A stretch of DNA of 64,000 bases, from assembly GCF_003473545.1 (NCBI RefSeq), contig NZ_QUCM01000016.1:18925-82924 (forward strand), given 5' to 3'. The notes beneath the pieces are model-generated. The model was not told where the DNA came from. It saw only the letters and a list, made by a program, of their open reading frames with translations, and ran no database searches. Every line of letters begins with the position of its first letter. Position 1 is the first letter of the stretch. Below, piece after piece: positions 60,904-64,000 of the stretch. The stretch is from Clostridium sp. AM22-11AC (lineage in GTDB: Bacteria > Bacillota > Clostridia > Lachnospirales > Lachnospiraceae). The position numbers and the translations under genes were made by a program.

Positions 60904-61203
60904 ATGATGCTGGGGTTGTGCGCTGTTCTTGGAAACAGGTATCAGGTACGATCTAATCGTGAATCCGGACGTAGGCGTTTTGATGTTCAACTGGCTCCTT
61001 TGGTTTCTGGAATTCCGGGCTTTCTATTTGAATTCAAACATACCAATGATGGACATGTGGATTTGGATGTTTTAGCAGATAGTGCGTCACGGCAGATTGA
61101 TGAGAAGAAGTATGATGCGAAACTGCGCAGTGCGGGAATTAATTCTGTGATTAAAATTGGAATTGCATTCCGTGGGAAAAATGCCGTAGTTAAGCGAAAA
61201 TGA
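60904..61203 (+). pseudogene. C-terminal remnant of a PD-(D/E)XK (AAA-ATPase-like) protein
   Basis: About 97 residues: MLGLCAVLGNRYQVRSNRES, then GRRRFDVQLAPL and FLFEFKHT with the Asp and Glu-x-Lys of the PD-(D/E)XK nuclease core, and IKIGIAFRGKNAVVKRK, the normal end of this family, which is common in Lachnospiraceae and Bacteroidetes with an N-terminal AAA-like domain of about 400 residues. That domain is absent; upstream bases show no in-frame continuation. A deletion has removed it. Confidence 0.75.
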
Positions 61204-61811
61204 GATGCGTCCATACCATTATCGTCAACCTTGCTATTCAATCTGTTAAATGCTAAAATCAATTCATAACTTTCATTTTGGGCCAGAGCCGCCATGGTTG
61301 TTAAAATGAAATCATATTTCCGGTTCAGGGTATACATATTTTCCTTTTGAAAATAAACACCAACGGATGGCTGTAAATTGCGCAGCTCCTGTATACAATT
61401 TAAGGTATCGACTGTATTACGTGCAAACCGTGAAAGAGATTTTGTCAAAATGTGATCGATCTTTCCGGCTTTTGCATCCTCGATCATCTGGTTAAATCTC
61501 TGGCGTCGTGTACGGCTTGTACCGGACCGGTTTTCATCTACATAAATCTCAACAAGTTCCCAGTCGGGATTGTTAGTAATAACACTTTTGAAATAAGAGA
61601 TCTGAGAAGTAAATGATCCCTGCTGACTTTCTTCACCGGTTGATACTCTGCAATATGCGGCTACCCGAAGTTTCCGGACCTGCTTTGCAGTTTCCAACGG
61701 ACGTATATTCTGTTCAAAAGCCGGGATCATTTTTACAGCTGAATTTTCCGTTTTCAACTGAGAATTACTTATGACTTTCTTTGCAGTTTTGGATATGATA
61801 ATCTTATGCAT
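61204..61811 (-). pseudogene. Serine recombinase, C-terminally truncated
   Basis: On the minus strand the product starts MHKIIISKTAKKVISNSQ and has an intact resolvase catalytic domain: RVAAYCRVSTGEESQQGSF (Ser nucleophile), VDENRSGTSRTRRQRFNQMI, LTKSLSRFARNTVDTL and TMAALAQNES. After that, near 61262, similarity to recombinases ends and the frame runs on into the opposite strand of the PD-(D/E)XK remnant. The large DNA-binding half is missing. It overlaps the following recombinase by 8 bases, showing they once formed a pair. Confidence 0.85.
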
Positions 61812-63573
61812 GTGTTATATTTCCCCCTGTATTTCTCAAAATAACTTTTGTATAAACATCATCAAACCAGTGTATCGTATATTTGGACTTAGAATGGATC
61901 GTAATATCCAGGAACAATGCTTTAAAATACATATCTGTAGCTCCAAGCAGAAATTTTCTTGTTCGGGTTCGCCCCTGTGGTAAAGACTGGAGCCATTGCA
62001 GGGCTTTTGCTCTAAGTTCAAAGTCCGGCTCCAGTTCCTCCCAATAATTTTCCAGGTGGTCCAGCTTGGCGGAAATAGACTTGTATTCCCGTTTGTTTTT
62101 CCGGAGTTTTTTTCTTAAATCAAGGATCGTCTGCTTTTGCCTGGCAATTTCGGAAGCATTCATTGTTTTGTTATTCAGGCAAGCTGCTTTTATGTGTTCG
62201 ATCTCTTCCAGATCAGCATCGATTGCTTTATCGATATCTGCAAGCTGTCCTTTATAAGTGCTTCGGTCCCGTTCTACATAATCATCATTCAAGACTTTTT
62301 CCAATCGGGGAACTGCATTCTTTAAAAGTTTTCGTGCAGCTTTCTTTACAATATATGTAATTTCTTCTTCCGTAAAAGATTTGGCATGGCATATTTGCAG
62401 TCCATTTGTCTTTCTTGTAGAAGGACAATACCATACGAGATGGTCATTTCTGGTAGCCATACAATAAAACCGTCCACATTCACTACAGATCAGTCTTTTT
62501 GAAAATGGATTGGTTTCATTTTTATTGTGTTTTATTTTTTTAAGGGATTTTTGCCTTAAAACGGCGTGAACTTCTTCGTATAATGTGCGATCAATAATAG
62601 GGGTGTGATGGTTTTTAATATAATACTGTGGAAGCTGTCCTTTATTGGCTTTTACTTCATGAGTCAGATAGTTTATCGTATATTTTTTTGGTGTCAGTAC
62701 ATCTCCAACATATCGTTCATTACGGACCATGCGTGAGATCTGCCCGGAATTCCATCCGGCATCTAACTGACTGTAAAGCTGTCCTTTTCGGGAATGTAAT
62801 ATTCGTTTTCGTTTATAATCATTGTACGGGGCAGGGATCTTCTGTTGATTTAACCATCTGGCAATTTCTGAGTAGCTTTGGTCATCCGCAACTTTTTGAA
62901 AGACAAATTGGACCACCCTGGCTTCTTCCTCAACCACTTCAACTTCTCTGTACTTATAGCCGGTTTCATTACATATCCAGTTTCCGCTAAAACGATATCC
63001 ATATAGTTTAACATTTCGTACATCCCCCTGGCTGTTCCGCATTTTATTACCTTCCATAATATTACTGGAAATGCTGCGGCTTTCTTCCTGGGCAAATGCA
63101 CCAAGTACGGACAGGATAAATTCATTTTTCAGTTCCGCAGAGTCAAGATTTTCTTTTTCAAAGAAAATGGTTACCTGACAATTACGCAGTAAAAACAGGG
63201 CAGAAGAAAAGTCAGCCGTATTACGGGCAAAACGGGAAATGGACTTACATAAGATACGGTCGATCTTTCCCTCCTGGCAATGGCGGATCAACCGGCAAAA
63301 ACCTACCCGTTTCTCTTTGCTCGTACCGGAAATACCATAGTCAGAATAAATTCCTACTAGTTTCCACAGAGGATTACTTTCAATGATCTGCTGAAAATAT
63401 TGTTCCTGCACTGCGTAGGAATTTTCCTGATCCTGCAGGTCTGTTGAAACACGGATGTAGGCTGCAACCTTAAGCCTTGGAAGCGTTTTGTCATCATCCT
63501 GCCTGGTTGCATTTAAAATATAATTCTCATCAAATTCAGGACGATTCTCATGTTCTGTGGGAATGGGAAACAA
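61804..63573 (-). CDS. Large serine recombinase
   Basis: Site-specific recombinase of 589 residues. The N-terminal resolvase domain has VAAYIRVSTDLQDQENSYAV with the catalytic Ser (about residue 43), DYGISGTSKEKRVGF and CKSISRFARNTADF; a recombinase domain (KLYGYRFSG, about 195-330), a zinc ribbon with CSECGRFYC and a coiled-coil (about 455-515) follow. This is the complete order of large serine integrases/transposases that move phages and integrative elements. It should be active in principle. Confidence 0.94.
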   Translation of the reverse strand: MFPIPTEHENRPEFDENYILNATRQDDDKTLPRLKVAAYIRVSTDLQDQENSYAVQEQYFQQIIESNPLWKLVGIYSDYGISGTSKEKRVGFCRLIRHCQEGKIDRILCKSISRFARNTADFSSALFLLRNCQVTIFFEKENLDSAELKNEFILSVLGAFAQEESRSISSNIMEGNKMRNSQGDVRNVKLYGYRFSGNWICNETGYKYREVEVVEEEARVVQFVFQKVADDQSYSEIARWLNQQKIPAPYNDYKRKRILHSRKGQLYSQLDAGWNSGQISRMVRNERYVGDVLTPKKYTINYLTHEVKANKGQLPQYYIKNHHTPIIDRTLYEEVHAVLRQKSLKKIKHNKNETNPFSKRLICSECGRFYCMATRNDHLVWYCPSTRKTNGLQICHAKSFTEEEITYIVKKAARKLLKNAVPRLEKVLNDDYVERDRSTYKGQLADIDKAIDADLEEIEHIKAACLNNKTMNASEIARQKQTILDLRKKLRKNKREYKSISAKLDHLENYWEELEPDFELRAKALQWLQSLPQGRTRTRKFLLGATDMYFKALFLDITIHSKSKYTIHWFDDVYTKVILRNTGGNITHA

Positions 63574-63589
63574 CCCCTTTCATTTGCTT

Positions 63590-63892
63590 TTAATTAGATT
63601 GTCCCCAGTATAACATTTTTTCCCATAAGAGTCCCGGACTTACGGTGCTGTATCGTTTATAGGCACTGATAAAATCAGGCAATTCCCTGTGGGTTTTGCG
63701 GCAGCTTCTGCATATAAGGACCCGCAAGATCAATGTAGTTCCGTCAGGATCTTCAAAGGTTCTGACTTTTCTACGACAGGTTCCATGGACATACATTTTT
63801 CTCCCACAATCCGGACAACAGGATATTTCTTCGCCATAGGTATATATATAACCATTCTTTTTATAGGGATGGTATTTTTCAATACGCACCAT
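63590..63892 (-). CDS. DUF6431-like zinc-binding protein
   Basis: Protein of 100 residues with two CxxC pairs (SCCPDCGRKM and LICRSCRKTHRELPDF), the second leading into ELPDFISAYKRYS, the feature of the DUF6431 family. Such small zinc proteins lie beside serine recombinases and transposases in Firmicutes; function unknown, perhaps DNA recognition. It ends 16 bases before the large recombinase gene and likely shares its transcript. It may be the first gene of the element. Confidence 0.75.
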   Translation of the reverse strand: MVRIEKYHPYKKNGYIYTYGEEISCCPDCGRKMYVHGTCRRKVRTFEDPDGTTLILRVLICRSCRKTHRELPDFISAYKRYSTVSPGLLWEKMLYWGQSN

Positions 63893-64000
63893 GTTTTACT
63901 TGCTTCCTTTTGATATTGTCAGGTATAATGACTACCATTTTCACTTTATTACTAAAACTTCCCACACCGATGTGGTGTGTTGAACCTTGAAAATTCAATA

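Larger units (their letters stand above)
61204..63913 (-). mobile_element. Recombination module of an integrative element
   Basis: A DUF6431-like gene, a full large serine recombinase and a truncated second one are arranged head to tail on the minus strand, each nearly touching the next. This set is typical of integrative elements in Lachnospiraceae. The region from about 49.5 kb with its regulatory genes, umu-like remnants and structured gaps probably formed the rest of the element. End repeats could not be identified; the far end may lie outside the window. Confidence 0.7.

Noticed and set aside
1..64000. CRISPR arrays, tRNA and rRNA genes
   Set aside because: No regularly spaced repeats with unique spacers and no cloverleaf or rRNA sequence was noticed while reading; the only tandem-like repeats are protein-coding (wall-binding and Tyr-Gly repeats).
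63960..64000. Attachment site at the window end
   Set aside because: A small hairpin (CACACC/GGTGTG) is present, but without the opposite end of the element no repeat pair can be matched.

Overview
The window is chromosomal DNA from a Gram-positive, spore-forming anaerobe of the class Clostridia, most likely family Lachnospiraceae. This rests on the gene order holB-ricT-trmN6-rsmI-abrB (as in Bacillus and Clostridia), spore maturation genes spmA and spmB, a type II fatty-acid operon that uses FabK and a fused AccDA, and a mobile-element gene set typical of gut Lachnospiraceae. No rRNA, tRNA or CRISPR array was seen.

Layout. 1-3.9 kb: housekeeping genes (DNA polymerase clamp-loader delta-prime, RicT, two RNA methyltransferases, an AbrB-type regulator). 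4.1-15.0 kb: one long fatty-acid synthesis operon, fabH-acpP-fabK-fabD-fabG-fabF-accB-fabZ-accC-accDA plus a second FabK-like flavoenzyme, behind a good sigma-A promoter that overlaps a FabT-type palindrome. 15.0-16.7 kb: a secreted cell-wall-binding protein and a MerR regulator, with a typical 19-bp-spacer MerR promoter. 16.7-16.9 kb: a cluster of DnaA boxes. 17.0-21.9 kb: spmA and spmB, unusually separated by a diguanylate cyclase, a GH25 lysozyme and cysK.

22.0-49.5 kb: an exopolysaccharide or capsule locus. It starts with the CpsB/CpsC/CpsD tyrosine-phosphorylation module, an LCP attachment protein, a secreted protein of unknown role and the priming sugar-phosphate transferase. It continues with glycosyltransferases, a set for UDP-uronic acids (UDP-glucose dehydrogenase, UDP-glucuronate 4-epimerase, a galacturonokinase-like kinase, a nucleotidyltransferase), a pyruvyltransferase with its iron-sulfur partner, polymerase, flippase, acetyltransferases and rmlABC plus a reductase. 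Three runs of 10-11 G residues lie here. Two interrupt acetyltransferase genes so that a one-base length change would restore the frame, and the third lies just upstream of the first gene. This looks like slipped-strand phase variation of polysaccharide decoration. rmlC carries an in-frame stop codon and one glycosyltransferase exists as a truncated extra copy.

49.5-64.0 kb: an integrated mobile element worn down by deletions. It holds remnants of a UmuD/UmuC-like pair, an N-terminally cut ImmA/IrrE protease, XRE regulators, a sigma-region-4 protein, a chimeric DUF2815 fragment, an AbiF-like HEPN abortive-infection protein preceded by a possible small RNA with an intrinsic terminator, a C-terminal piece of a PD-(D/E)XK protein, and a recombination module of one truncated and one full-length large serine recombinase. 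Several intergenic stretches fold into long hairpins ending in T-runs.

All calls come from reading the sequence; no database search was run. Family names are recognised from motifs and may need correction at the level of exact substrate.
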